Shown piece by piece: positions 1 to 8,506 of a stretch of 64,000 bases of DNA. Location: contig DASWWX010000044.1 of assembly GCA_036405815.1 (NCBI GenBank), positions 3,336 to 67,335 on the forward strand. Reading direction: 5' to 3'. The notes beneath the pieces are model-generated. The model saw only the letters and a list, made by a program, of their open reading frames with translations, was not told the origin of the DNA and did no database searches. The position numbers and the translations under genes were made by a program. Numbering within the stretch: the first letter of the stretch is position 1; each line of letters begins with the position of its first letter. The DNA comes from Solimonas sp036405815 (lineage in GTDB: Bacteria; Pseudomonadota; Gammaproteobacteria; Nevskiales; Nevskiaceae).

Positions 1-342
1 CGCCTGCGCGCGCTCGCCGAGCGGGCGCTGGACACCGCGCCCGATGTCGCCCAGTACCTGCTCGATGAAGTCGATCGTGCCGACGTCATGCCACCTGAGT
101 TGATGCCAGGCAGCGTCGTGCGCATCGGTTCGCTGGTCACCTACCAGGACGCCGCCAGCGGCAGCATCCGCACGGTCCGGCTGGTCCTGCCGCCCGACGC
201 CGACCTCGCCGCCATGCGGGTCTCGGTGATCAGTCCGATCGGCGCCGCACTGATCGGGCTGCGCGAAGGCCAATCGATCGCCTGGCAGCTCCGCGATGGC
301 CTGGACCGGGTGCTGACCGTCACGCGCGTGCTGAACGACTAG
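1..342 (+). CDS. rnk: Regulator of nucleoside diphosphate kinase (Rnk), 3' part
   Basis: The first 113 codons of frame 1 are open from base 1 to the TAG at 340-342, so the gene begins before the window. The visible part holds the end of a helical N-terminal segment (RALAERALD, YLLDEVDRA) followed by the GreA/GreB-type C-terminal fold: MPGSVVRIGSLV, then the hallmark SPIGAALIGLREGQSI near the end. That arrangement is typical of Rnk, a small Gre-factor relative that binds RNA polymerase and influences nucleoside diphosphate kinase levels. A Gre factor itself would have a longer coiled coil, which cannot be checked here. The gene is followed by a short GC hairpin (352-368) without a T-run. Family call is good; the exact paralogue is less certain. 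Confidence 0.8.
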   Translation, partial: RLRALAERALDTAPDVAQYLLDEVDRADVMPPELMPGSVVRIGSLVTYQDAASGSIRTVRLVLPPDADLAAMRVSVISPIGAALIGLREGQSIAWQLRDGLDRVLTVTRVLND

Positions 343-351
343 GTCCAGGCA

Positions 352-368
352 CGGCGCGTCACGCGCCG
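352..368 (+). terminator. Short GC hairpin after rnk
   Basis: Perfect 7-bp inverted repeat CGGCGCG-TCA-CGCGCCG, ten bases after the rnk stop codon. There is no following T-run, so it is at best a weak or Rho-assisted terminator. Confidence 0.35.
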
Positions 369-469
369 ATCCGCCGCTCGCCGCAACCAGCCTCCCGGCC
401 TCGCCGCCTTGCGGCACACGCGTTGTCTCGATAGCCTCATTTTCTGGGGAACCTGCCGATATCCATGAA

Positions 470-504
470 CCACCCGCCGAGGTCGCACCGCCCTCGGCGG
501 GTGG
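470..504 (+). other. Perfect 13-bp inverted repeat in the 343-699 intergenic region
   Basis: CCACCCGCCGAGG (470-482) and its exact complement (492-504) flank a 9-base loop. No T-run follows on either strand. It lies in a 357-base gap with no convincing gene; short frames there have no ribosome site or family resemblance. It could be a transcript-end hairpin for rnk or a structured leader element of the next gene. Confidence 0.6.
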
Positions 505-699
505 CGTGCATGACGTTCAGTGGCATCGGGCGTTCGCGCCGCGCATGGAATCAGGGGCATCGGAAGGCACAGGTCTTGCAAGCACCGCGCTGGCTGGCAT
601 TCGCGCCGATACCGTCCGTCCGTGCGAGCGCAGAGCGCAGAGCGCACAGCCATGGCGGCCTGGTGTCGATTTTCTTGGAAGCAGCACGAAAGGAAGCGC

Positions 700-2364
700 T
701 TGAAGCACGATCTTGACCCGCCGGCACCGCCGCCCGCCGACCTGTCGGACAACCTCGGCATCGCCCCGACGACCGCATCGCTGGCAATACTGGTGATCGT
801 GGCGGTCGCTGCTGCCTGGGCGCATGAGGGCGTGCGCGCGCTGCAGGTGTGGGCACTGGCCCTGCCCGTCATCGTGTGGTTGTGGTGGCCGATCCAGCGG
901 GTGCGATGGCAGCGGGCGCGACGGGGCGTTGTCGTACTGACGATCGTGCTGTTCATCGTCGACAGCGCCATCCGCGCCTACCTCAACACCGTGTACGGTG
1001 CCGGACCGGAAAGCAGCCTGGTCTTGTCCGCGATCGCCAACACGCACCTCGCCGAGAGCGGCGAATACCTCGGCATGTATGGCACCGCCATCCTGCGCAC
1101 TGCCGCCATCGCCGCGGCCGCCATCGCGGCCTGCGTCTGGCTGAGCGGCCGCCCCCGTGCACCGCTCAAAGCCTGGATCGACGCTCGACCGCGACGCTAT
1201 GCGGTTTACGGCATCACCGGCCTGCTGTTGCTGGCCAGCGTCGCCGGCCATCTCCTGAAGCCCTGGGTGCGCTGGCACCCGGTCGCGTTCTGGCCCGATT
1301 GGATTTCAGATGTCGTCGCCCTGCGCGAAAGCTGGGTTGCCCAGGCGGATGAACGGGAACAGGAGTCGCAAGAAGCGGCACGCATTCATCCACGCCTGGC
1401 CTCCGAACAACCGGCCACGGTGGTGCTGGTGATCGGCGACAGCGTCAACCGCGACAACATGCAGCTCTACGGCTATGCCCGCGAGACCACGCCGCAGTTG
1501 ATGCAGCGGCAGTTGCACCTCGCCGACCAGTTCACGGTATTCCGTCACGCCTGGTCGACGATGCCTGGCACCTTGTCGGCGATGGAGCGCATCTTCAACT
1601 TCGGCGAAACCAGCACCGCCGCAGTGCCGCATCTGCTCGCGCTGGCCCAGATCGTCGGCTACAAGGTGTGGTGGGTCAGCAATCACAACGACCTGGCCAT
1701 CGAACAGTTGCATGCGAGCTTTTCGGACGAGGTTCGCGTCACCAACCGCATCCCCGGCCGATCCACCGTCTCGCTCGATACCGAGGCACTCCCGGCATTC
1801 AAGGAAGCGCTCGCCGATCCCAGCCCGCACAAGCTGATCGTCGTGCATCTGCTCGGCGCCCACCCCCGCTATCGGCTCCGCTATCCGGCGCAGACCAAGG
1901 TCGCGTTCCAGCAAAGCGACGCCGTCGAACGAAAAATGGAGCATGAAGGCCGATCGCTGTGGCTGCGCCACATGCGCGCCGAATACGACACCGCCATTGC
2001 GTTTCACGATTACGTCATCTCGAAGACGCTCGATCTGACGATGGAAAGCCTGTCGGACGACCGATACGGCGCGTGGGTCTTCATGTCGGATCACGGCCAG
2101 GAAGTGGGTCACGAGCTGGACCACGCCGGTCACGCGCCGCACAGCGCTGCCGGCTACAAGATCCCGCTGGTGATCTGGCAAAACCAGCCGCGAACCGAGC
2201 TGCCCCCTGATGCCGGCTCGCGTCCGTTCCGCTCCGATTGGACCGCCTGGACGCTGGCAACACTGCTCAACATCAACTGGCCCGATCGCGATCCGTCGCG
2301 GGATGTGCTGTCAGCCGATTACACCTGGGTCGCGCCCTCGCTGCCCTTCAAGTTCGAGAACTGA
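700..2364 (+). CDS. Phosphoethanolamine transferase-like sulfatase-fold membrane enzyme
   Basis: Predicted inner-membrane enzyme of the EptA/CptA/OpgE group, which moves phosphoethanolamine from phosphatidylethanolamine onto envelope glycans such as lipid A or core LPS. The N-terminal ~200 residues carry several membrane segments (for example SLAILVIVAVAAAW and YGITGLLLLASVAG). The periplasmic catalytic domain starts with VLVIGDSVNRDNMQLYGY, matching the metal-binding GES/GDS motif. It continues with STMPGTLSAMERIF, where the Thr nucleophile is expected, and ends with SDHGQEVGHELDHAGHAPHSA, the family's metal-binding SDHG. I chose TTG at 700 because AAAGGAAG lies just upstream and the longer frame adds arginine-rich sequence with no family character. 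About 554 aa, normal for the family. The acceptor substrate cannot be told from sequence. Confidence 0.8.
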   Translation: MKHDLDPPAPPPADLSDNLGIAPTTASLAILVIVAVAAAWAHEGVRALQVWALALPVIVWLWWPIQRVRWQRARRGVVVLTIVLFIVDSAIRAYLNTVYGAGPESSLVLSAIANTHLAESGEYLGMYGTAILRTAAIAAAAIAACVWLSGRPRAPLKAWIDARPRRYAVYGITGLLLLASVAGHLLKPWVRWHPVAFWPDWISDVVALRESWVAQADEREQESQEAARIHPRLASEQPATVVLVIGDSVNRDNMQLYGYARETTPQLMQRQLHLADQFTVFRHAWSTMPGTLSAMERIFNFGETSTAAVPHLLALAQIVGYKVWWVSNHNDLAIEQLHASFSDEVRVTNRIPGRSTVSLDTEALPAFKEALADPSPHKLIVVHLLGAHPRYRLRYPAQTKVAFQQSDAVERKMEHEGRSLWLRHMRAEYDTAIAFHDYVISKTLDLTMESLSDDRYGAWVFMSDHGQEVGHELDHAGHAPHSAAGYKIPLVIWQNQPRTELPPDAGSRPFRSDWTAWTLATLLNINWPDRDPSRDVLSADYTWVAPSLPFKFEN

Positions 2365-2424
2365 TCGGTTGCTCTAGACCCAGCCGGAATCACCGCGCTC
2401 CGTCACGACCGCGTGCGCCGCCGA

Positions 2425-3069
2425 TCAGCCCGTCCCGCCGTCGGCAGCCGATAGCCCAGACAGGTAACTGCGCACGGTCAGCCGGGCGATGGATGCCGGA
2501 TCGCGCCAGGGGTACTCGGGCACGGTGATGAAGTTCAACGCCAGCCCCTGCAACACGCACATCAGGCCCTGAGCGATGTCGGTGCCATCCGAACCGCCAA
2601 GCTCACCGCGCGCGCGCGCCTCTTCTGCCACGCGCGCAAACAGCTCGAAGCGACCGACGATCTCGCCACCCTGCACGTAATCCCGCGTCGCATCCGGCAC
2701 GAGGTCCTTCTGCAGGAACACGATCAGAAAGCGATCCGGGTGATCCCGCCAGTAGTCCAGATAGGCCAGGGCGAGCCGTTCGAGCCGCACACGCGGCGAT
2801 GGCGACTCGATACGTTCCAGGCGATCGAACAGTTCGCCGAGGAACACGTCCCAGACCTGCCACAGGATTTCCTGTTTGCTGCCGAAGTAGCGATAGAGCC
2901 ACATCGGCGAGCACCCGACCTCGCTTGCGAGATTGCGCATCGAAACCGCCTCCACGCCATCCCGCAGAAACAGCTTGCGCGCGGCAGCGACGATGCGTCG
3001 CCGCATCTGGCGCTCCTGACCAGCCGCCTGACGCGGACGTCCCTGCACTCTGGCGGTGGTTCGTTTCAT
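2425..3069 (-). CDS. TetR/AcrR family transcriptional regulator
   Basis: 214-aa regulator. The N-terminal helix-turn-helix reads RRIVAAARKLFLRDG followed by SMRNLASEVGCSPMWLYRYFGSKQEILWQV, a textbook TetR DNA-binding domain; the rest is the variable ligand-binding helical domain. It is divergent from the flavin amine oxidase with only 35 bases between the two start codons, and a perfect 16-bp palindrome (3078-3093) lies in that gap. Autorepression and control of the amine oxidase are therefore likely, with an amine or its aldehyde product as possible inducer (inference). ATG at 3069 was chosen; a longer frame would run through the neighbouring promoter. No clear Shine-Dalgarno is seen. Confidence 0.88.
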   Translation of the reverse strand: MKRTTARVQGRPRQAAGQERQMRRRIVAAARKLFLRDGVEAVSMRNLASEVGCSPMWLYRYFGSKQEILWQVWDVFLGELFDRLERIESPSPRVRLERLALAYLDYWRDHPDRFLIVFLQKDLVPDATRDYVQGGEIVGRFELFARVAEEARARGELGGSDGTDIAQGLMCVLQGLALNFITVPEYPWRDPASIARLTVRSYLSGLSAADGGTG

Positions 3070-3077
3070 GCGATTAT

Positions 3078-3093
3078 CATATACGCGTATATG
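3078..3093. promoter_or_regulatory. Perfect 16-bp palindrome, probable TetR operator
   Basis: CATATACGCGTATATG is its own reverse complement. It begins 9 bases from the TetR start codon and ends 11 bases before the amine oxidase ATG. Outer half-sites TTTCAT (3064-3069) and ATGAAA (3091-3096) give a second, wider dyad. Size and position fit a TetR-family operator covering both divergent promoters. Confidence 0.7.
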
Positions 3094-3104
3094 AAACAGT
3101 GGAG

Positions 3105-4526
3105 ATGCGCGATGATGCCCCGCCCCGTCGGCTGCAGCCGGTCTTTTCACCCCGAGATCCGGTCGTGAGCCCCGCCGGCAAGGTCGACGTCTGCGTGATC
3201 GGCGCCGGCGTCGCCGGGCTGCGTGCCGCACACCAGTTGATCCTGCGCGGCCGCAGCGTGCGTGTTCTGGAAGCACGCAACCGCGTTGGCGGTCGCACCC
3301 TCGGCGGCATGCTCTGCGGGCAGGCCGTCGATCTCGGCGGCCAATGGCTGGGGCCTACGCAAACGCGCGCGCTGGCGCTGTGCGAAGAGCTGGGCCTGAA
3401 GACCTATCCCCAGTACGCCGAGGGCCGCCGCCTGATGGAACTGGACGGCAAGCTGCGCAGCTACAGCGGCACCGTGCCTCGCATGTCCCTGCCTGGTCTG
3501 CTGGACACCGCCAATGCCCTTCGACGTCTCAATCAGGCGGCCAACCGCATCGACCCTGCGGCGCCGTGGCAGGGCGCCGATGCCGAACGCTGGGATCGGA
3601 TGACGCTGGATCAGTGGATGCAGCAGACGCTGTACACGCGCAGCGGTCGCCGCCTGATGGAAATCCTTTCGCGCGCGATCGCCTGTTGCGAGCCTCATGA
3701 AGTGTCGCTGCTGTGTCTGCTCCACTACGTCGCAGCGGCCGGCAGTCTCGAAACGATGATGGAAGTTCGCGGCGATGGCGCCCAGCACCTGCGCGTGCGC
3801 GGCGGCACTTTCCAGTTCGCGAGCCTGCTGGCGGCGCGCCTGCCGTCCGACGTGCTCGCCCTGGACGCGCCCGTGTACGCGGTCGAACAATCGGATGCCG
3901 GCGTCATCGTGCGCCATGCGCGCGGTTCGGTTCATGCTGCACGCCTGATCATCGCGATTGCGCCGCCGCTGGTGGCGCATATCGACTTCCAGCCCGCACT
4001 GCCGACAGCGCGACTGCAACTGCAGTCGCGCATGCCCATGGGCACGGTGATCAAGGCGCTGGTGGCCTACGAACGTCCGTTCTGGCGCGAGCAGGGCTGG
4101 TCGGGTGAAGCGATCAGCGACCAAGGCCCCTTTGGCCCGGTCATGGACGCCACACCACCCGGCAGCACGCAGGGCTTTCTCGTCGGCTTCTTCAACGGCG
4201 GCCACGGCCGCGCGCTGGCCGGCGCAGACACCGCTGTGCGCCGCGACGCCGCCTTGCGTTGCCTGCAACGCTACTTCGGCCCCGAGGCGGCCACGCCGAT
4301 CGGCTACGTCGATCAGGACTGGAGCTCGGAACCCTGGAGCCTCGGCGGCTACATCGGCCTCACCACGCCGGGGACACTGACGGCCTATGGCCCGGCCCTG
4401 CATGCCCCCTGCGGCCGCATTCACTGGGCCGGCACCGAGTGTGCGACACGCTGGACCGGCTACATCGACGGCGCTATCTCAGCCGGCGAACGAGTTGCCA
4501 ACGAAATCATGGCCGATATCGCCTGA
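3105..4526 (+). CDS. Flavin-containing amine oxidase (monoamine/polyamine oxidase family)
   Basis: 473-aa FAD-dependent oxidase of the monoamine oxidase superfamily, which oxidises primary or secondary amines to imines with oxygen, giving aldehyde, ammonia and hydrogen peroxide. The N-terminal dinucleotide-binding motif VCVIGAGVAGLRAAHQL is followed by VLEARNRVGGRT and DLGGQWLGPTQ. The C-terminal FAD segment reads GRIHWAGTECATRWTGYIDGA. At the site where eukaryotic MAO has the covalent-flavin Cys (SGGCY), this protein has SLGGY, so FAD is probably non-covalent. No signal peptide, so cytoplasmic. Start is uncertain: ATG 3105 has only an adjacent GGAG; a GTG 60 bases downstream is possible. Substrate unknown. 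Confidence 0.82.
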   Translation: MRDDAPPRRLQPVFSPRDPVVSPAGKVDVCVIGAGVAGLRAAHQLILRGRSVRVLEARNRVGGRTLGGMLCGQAVDLGGQWLGPTQTRALALCEELGLKTYPQYAEGRRLMELDGKLRSYSGTVPRMSLPGLLDTANALRRLNQAANRIDPAAPWQGADAERWDRMTLDQWMQQTLYTRSGRRLMEILSRAIACCEPHEVSLLCLLHYVAAAGSLETMMEVRGDGAQHLRVRGGTFQFASLLAARLPSDVLALDAPVYAVEQSDAGVIVRHARGSVHAARLIIAIAPPLVAHIDFQPALPTARLQLQSRMPMGTVIKALVAYERPFWREQGWSGEAISDQGPFGPVMDATPPGSTQGFLVGFFNGGHGRALAGADTAVRRDAALRCLQRYFGPEAATPIGYVDQDWSSEPWSLGGYIGLTTPGTLTAYGPALHAPCGRIHWAGTECATRWTGYIDGAISAGERVANEIMADIA

Positions 4527-4541
4527 TGCCCTACGGGCCCA

Positions 4542-4967
4542 CTACCCCCGATCCGGCACGTCCCCCTGTGGGCACAAAGCTTCTGCGCTTGCCGAAAGGT
4601 AGCCGTGCAGAACAGCGTAATGAACGGCCTCAACTGCCCCTTTGAGGTCGAGCTTCACCAGCGCGCCATGTCGGTGCGTCTCTGCCGTCTTGTATTTCAC
4701 ACCCATCTCCGCCGCGATGCGACGGACACTCAGCCCCATTACGGTCATGAAGAAGGCTTGCTTCTCTCGCTTGCTGAGCGCTGACATGTGATTGCCCCCA
4801 CAGCACTCGCCGCCCTCGCACTTCAGCACCAGATGCTGATTTAAGGATCGAACGCTTCGCCAATCATCCTCTGTGTGACGGCTCTGTGGTCGCACGCGCA
4901 CAAGCGCCGACTTCGATGTCCAGTGCTGCGCCGTGCCCGGCATAGCCAACGTCAAGTCCAGCGCCAT
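4542..4967 (-). CDS. Small LuxR-type helix-turn-helix protein
   Basis: 141-aa protein. The start is fixed by an excellent AGGAGGTGATC just before ATG 4967. The C-terminal half resembles a LuxR/GerE DNA-binding domain (LSKREKQAFFMTVMGLSVRRIAAEMGVKYKTAETHRHGALVKL): LSxRE opening, recognition helix with KTAETHR, and a trailing helix. The N-terminal ~60 residues match no receiver or ligand domain I recognise. A Cys-rich patch CEGGECCGGNH precedes the helix-turn-helix and could bind metal or sense redox state (inference). It lies 93 bases downstream of the POT transporter on the same strand and may be the last gene of that operon. Its target is unknown. Confidence 0.75.
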   Translation of the reverse strand: MALDLTLAMPGTAQHWTSKSALVRVRPQSRHTEDDWRSVRSLNQHLVLKCEGGECCGGNHMSALSKREKQAFFMTVMGLSVRRIAAEMGVKYKTAETHRHGALVKLDLKGAVEAVHYAVLHGYLSASAEALCPQGDVPDRG

Positions 4968-5060
4968 GATCACCTCCTGTGAACAGCTGACCGTCCGCTC
5001 CACCGGTTCACTTGGCGATTCATCGGCTCTTTGCTGATGCCGCGCCGCCGAAGCTGCACC

Positions 5061-6629
5061 TCAATCATCCTGACGCACGTAGGTCTGTTCCTTCAGCAAT
5101 CTCGAAACAAAGATCCAGGTCACGCCCGCCGCGAGCGCGAGATAGCAGAAGAACATGAAAAACTGCGGCCCCACCAGCTTGTAGGTCGAGACCTGGGCCT
5201 CGGCGTTGAACTGGCCGCTGGCCGTCACCGGCTTGCGATGGACCACATCGAGCAGCGGTGCCGTACCGTCGCGGCTATCCCCGACGATGAACGTGCCGGC
5301 GAGCGACACTGTCTTGCCCTCGCCCACATCGACGGTGATGCCGGTATCGCCGCCGAAGTCGATCTTCTGTCCAGGAACGAATCTCAGCTCGGCCGGCAGC
5401 ACCACGACGGTCTGCTCGCCGGCGATGACCTCCACGCCCTGCACTGGCTTCACCATGTTGACCGCCACGACCGCGGTGATCAGGTTGCCGGCGCTTAAAG
5501 ACAGCAGATAGAGCGCCATGATGAAACTCTTGATGCGCAGCGGCGCCTGCTTGTAGCTGTACTCCAGGGCCGTCACCGATACCAGCACTTCGCCGGCGGT
5601 GAGGATGGCGTAGGCCAGGATCTGCCACCACACACTGGTGACAATGCCGTTCTGGATGCGGCTCTCGATCCAGGCAATCACCACGAACGAACTGGCGGCG
5701 ACGAAGAAGCCGACGCCGATCTTGCGCAGCGGCGTCACCGCAACGCACTTCGCCACCTGCGGATACACGCCATACGACAGCAAGGGCACCAGCATCAGGA
5801 TGAAAAGCGGATTGAAGAACTGGATCTGTGCCGGCAGCAACGTAATGCCGAAGCCGAGGGTCTTGTCCATCAAGCTGGACCGCGCCTGCAAGGTCCAGGT
5901 GACGCCGATGGACTGCTCGAACAAGGAAAAGAAGATCGCGATGAAGAGGTAGATCACACCGAGACGCCCCACCAGCCGGGCGCCCCCCGCACTGAACACC
6001 TCGCGGAGCCACTGCTTGCCCGCCGGCGGCACGACGGCGAACTGGCGCCGGCCCATCCAGAACACCAGCGTGGCAACCGCCATCGCGATGGCGGGAACGC
6101 CGAACGCCCAGCGCGGGCCGGAGGTTTCGAGCAGCCAGGGGCAGAGCAGGATCGAGCCCAGCGCCCCGGCATTGATCGACAGGTAGAACCAGGAAAAGGC
6201 GCGCTCGATCAGATGCTGGTTCTTCGCCGTGAATTGGTCACCGACATTGGTCGAGACGCAGGGCTTGATGCCGCCCGTTCCCAGCGCGATCAGGCACAGA
6301 CCGACGGCAAGGCCGGTCTGGCCGTCGAACAGCGCCAGCACCGCGCAGCCGGTGCTGTAGGCGATGGAGAAGACGATGATCGTCCTGAACTTGCCCCACA
6401 GCACATCGGAGATGACGGCACCGAGCATCGGGAACAGGTAGACGCCCGACTTGAACAGCGACTGCCACGCGGTAGCCTGCGCCTCGCCAAAGTGCAAGAA
6501 CCGCACCATGTAGACCGCCAGGATCGCGTTGATGCCGTAGTAGCAGAAGCGCTCGGCGAACTCGTTGCTGACGATGTACGGAATACCCGCCGGCATGCGC
6601 TCGTTGCGGGCAGCGGCTGCATTGCTCAT
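5061..6629 (-). CDS. POT family proton-dependent di/tripeptide transporter
   Basis: 522-aa inner-membrane symporter of the PTR2/POT family (MFS fold) that imports short peptides with protons. The signature EFAERFCYYG lies in the first membrane helix (ExxERFxYY motif), and GTGGIKPCVSTNVGDQF is the second family signature. Helices run through to LVGPQFFMFFCYLALAAGVTWIFV at the C-terminus. An unusual hydrophilic, beta-rich insert of about 90 residues (roughly 390-480, including GQKIDFGGDTGITVDVGEG) separates the last two membrane helices. It lies 34 bases downstream of the CocE-type hydrolase and belongs to the long minus-strand operon, where it would bring peptide fragments into the cytoplasm. 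Confidence 0.92.
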   Translation of the reverse strand: MSNAAAARNERMPAGIPYIVSNEFAERFCYYGINAILAVYMVRFLHFGEAQATAWQSLFKSGVYLFPMLGAVISDVLWGKFRTIIVFSIAYSTGCAVLALFDGQTGLAVGLCLIALGTGGIKPCVSTNVGDQFTAKNQHLIERAFSWFYLSINAGALGSILLCPWLLETSGPRWAFGVPAIAMAVATLVFWMGRRQFAVVPPAGKQWLREVFSAGGARLVGRLGVIYLFIAIFFSLFEQSIGVTWTLQARSSLMDKTLGFGITLLPAQIQFFNPLFILMLVPLLSYGVYPQVAKCVAVTPLRKIGVGFFVAASSFVVIAWIESRIQNGIVTSVWWQILAYAILTAGEVLVSVTALEYSYKQAPLRIKSFIMALYLLSLSAGNLITAVVAVNMVKPVQGVEVIAGEQTVVVLPAELRFVPGQKIDFGGDTGITVDVGEGKTVSLAGTFIVGDSRDGTAPLLDVVHRKPVTASGQFNAEAQVSTYKLVGPQFFMFFCYLALAAGVTWIFVSRLLKEQTYVRQDD

Positions 6630-6663
6630 GGGGGTGGTCTCTTAGGAGTAAACGCGACGACTG

Positions 6664-8496
6664 TCACAGCCGCTTCGCAACGACCGGCAGCAGCACCGCG
6701 GTCGCCTGCGACTTGCTGCGCAGCACCGTGATTTCGGCTCTTCGGTAGTCGGCTGGCTTCGCATCGAAGATGTTCGGCACGAAGGTCTGCGGGTTTCGGT
6801 CGTACAGCGGAAACCACGACGACTGGATCTGCACCATGATCCGGTGCCCCGGCTGGAACACATGGTTCACATTGGGCAGTTCGAACCGGTACGTCTGCGG
6901 CTCGTCAGCCGGGATCGCGGCCGGATGCTCGAAGCTATGGCGATAGCGACCGCGGAAGATGTTCATCGCGATCGGCAACTGGTAACCGCCGTGGTCGGGA
7001 TCGACGGGGTCCTTCGCCGGAAGCACGTCGATCAGCTTCACGACGAAATCGCCATCGGTGCCCGACGTGATCGCATGCAGGTCGGCGATCGGAATGCCCC
7101 GCACATGCAGCGGCTCGGCGAGCACCGCGGTTTCGTAGGTCAGCACGTCCGGCCGACCGTCCACGAACCGCTGGTCCTGCACCAGCCCCTGGCTCCAGGC
7201 TTCATAGGACTTTCCGACCGTGCCGGTACCGAGTTCCGCGAACGGATCGATCACCGGGCGCGGCAGATACGGCACCGGCTTGGCCGGATCGCTGCAATAG
7301 GCATCGCCGCCCTCGCTCTGCGTCGGTCGCTCGAATGTCAGGCCGAAGCCGCCATCCAGATAGAGCGGCCGCAGACCGGCGACGTACGTCTCATCACAAG
7401 CCGTCGGCCAATCCGGCAATCGCTCCCAGCGCTTCTCGCCGCTGTTGTAGGCGGTGACGCGCGCGAGATGGGCCGGCGGCCCGCCGCGAAGATGCTCGTC
7501 CAGGAACGGGAACAGGATCTCTTCGTGGTACTGATGCGCCGTGTCGGCATGCCACTGCATCGGCCCCAGCGACGGCGCCGTCTTCCAGACCTGGTTGTGA
7601 TGCCAGGGCCCCAGCACCAGCCAGTTGTTGGCCTCGTACCCCGCGGCCTTCAGCGCGCGCCAGGCGTGGTTCGCGCCCCAGCTGTCTTCCTGGTCCCAGA
7701 AACCCTGCGTCCATAGCGTCGGCACTTTCGACGGCCGCTCGACCAGTCGCTTGTCGACCGCATAGGCCTGCCAGTACGCGTCATAGGCGGGGTGTTCCAT
7801 CAGGCGCGCCACGAACGGCAGCTTGTCCAGCCCGTGTTCGCGGATGTAATCGCCGGCTGACCCGGCACGCAGGAACTCTTCGTACTTGTCGTGCGTCGCG
7901 CTCGGCGTCAGCGAGCCCACGCCGCGCTGCGCAGTCTGCAGGTGCAGGAACCCCAGCATCATCTGACGGAATGCGCCGTAGTGGAACCAGTCGTCGCCCA
8001 TCCATGCGTCGATCAACGGCCCCGAAGGCACCGCGGCCTTGAGCGCCGGGTGCGGATCGAGCAGGGCCATCGCCGAGGTGAAGCCGACATACGAGTTGCC
8101 GAAGATGCCGACGCGGCCGTTGGACTCCGGCACGTTCTTGACCAGCCAGTCGACGGTGTCCCAAGTATCGGTGGAATGATCGGTGTCGGAGACGTTGAAC
8201 GGCCCGCGCGCGGGTCTGGTGACGTGGTAGTCGCCTTCCGAATCATGCTTGCCGCGCAGGTCCTGCATGACGCGGATGTATCCGGCATGCAGGTATCTGT
8301 CCGACGCGATGCGCGGCCGGTAGGCGGCCGCGTTGTACGGCGTGCGCATCATCAGCATCGCCGCGTCTGTCGCGCCGTTCGGGACGTAGATGAAGGTCTT
8401 CAGCTTCACGCCATCGCGCATCGGGATCATCTCGACGCGCTCGGTGTATCCCTCGTTGACGGCCTTGACGGTAAAGCTTGCTGGAATGTCGCTCAC
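6664..8496 (-). CDS. CocE/NonD family hydrolase (peptidase S15-like)
   Basis: 610-aa serine hydrolase related to X-Pro dipeptidyl peptidases, cocaine esterase and alpha-amino-acid ester hydrolases. The alpha/beta-hydrolase core shows RTPYN (oxyanion Tyr54), QDLRGKHDSEGDY and the nucleophile elbow GNSYVGF (Ser135). The C-terminal jelly-roll domain (PANVNHVFQPGHRIMVQIQSSWFP-like region near residues 560-580) is typical of the family. No signal peptide is visible, so the enzyme should be cytoplasmic, unlike many relatives. It sits between a LysE exporter (10 bases upstream) and a POT peptide importer (34 bases downstream). That context favours hydrolysis of imported peptides or aminoacyl esters over a secreted role. 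Exact substrate unknown. Confidence 0.85.
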   Translation of the reverse strand: MSDIPASFTVKAVNEGYTERVEMIPMRDGVKLKTFIYVPNGATDAAMLMMRTPYNAAAYRPRIASDRYLHAGYIRVMQDLRGKHDSEGDYHVTRPARGPFNVSDTDHSTDTWDTVDWLVKNVPESNGRVGIFGNSYVGFTSAMALLDPHPALKAAVPSGPLIDAWMGDDWFHYGAFRQMMLGFLHLQTAQRGVGSLTPSATHDKYEEFLRAGSAGDYIREHGLDKLPFVARLMEHPAYDAYWQAYAVDKRLVERPSKVPTLWTQGFWDQEDSWGANHAWRALKAAGYEANNWLVLGPWHHNQVWKTAPSLGPMQWHADTAHQYHEEILFPFLDEHLRGGPPAHLARVTAYNSGEKRWERLPDWPTACDETYVAGLRPLYLDGGFGLTFERPTQSEGGDAYCSDPAKPVPYLPRPVIDPFAELGTGTVGKSYEAWSQGLVQDQRFVDGRPDVLTYETAVLAEPLHVRGIPIADLHAITSGTDGDFVVKLIDVLPAKDPVDPDHGGYQLPIAMNIFRGRYRHSFEHPAAIPADEPQTYRFELPNVNHVFQPGHRIMVQIQSSWFPLYDRNPQTFVPNIFDAKPADYRRAEITVLRSKSQATAVLLPVVAKRL

Positions 8497-8506
8497 ATGA
8501 TTTCCC

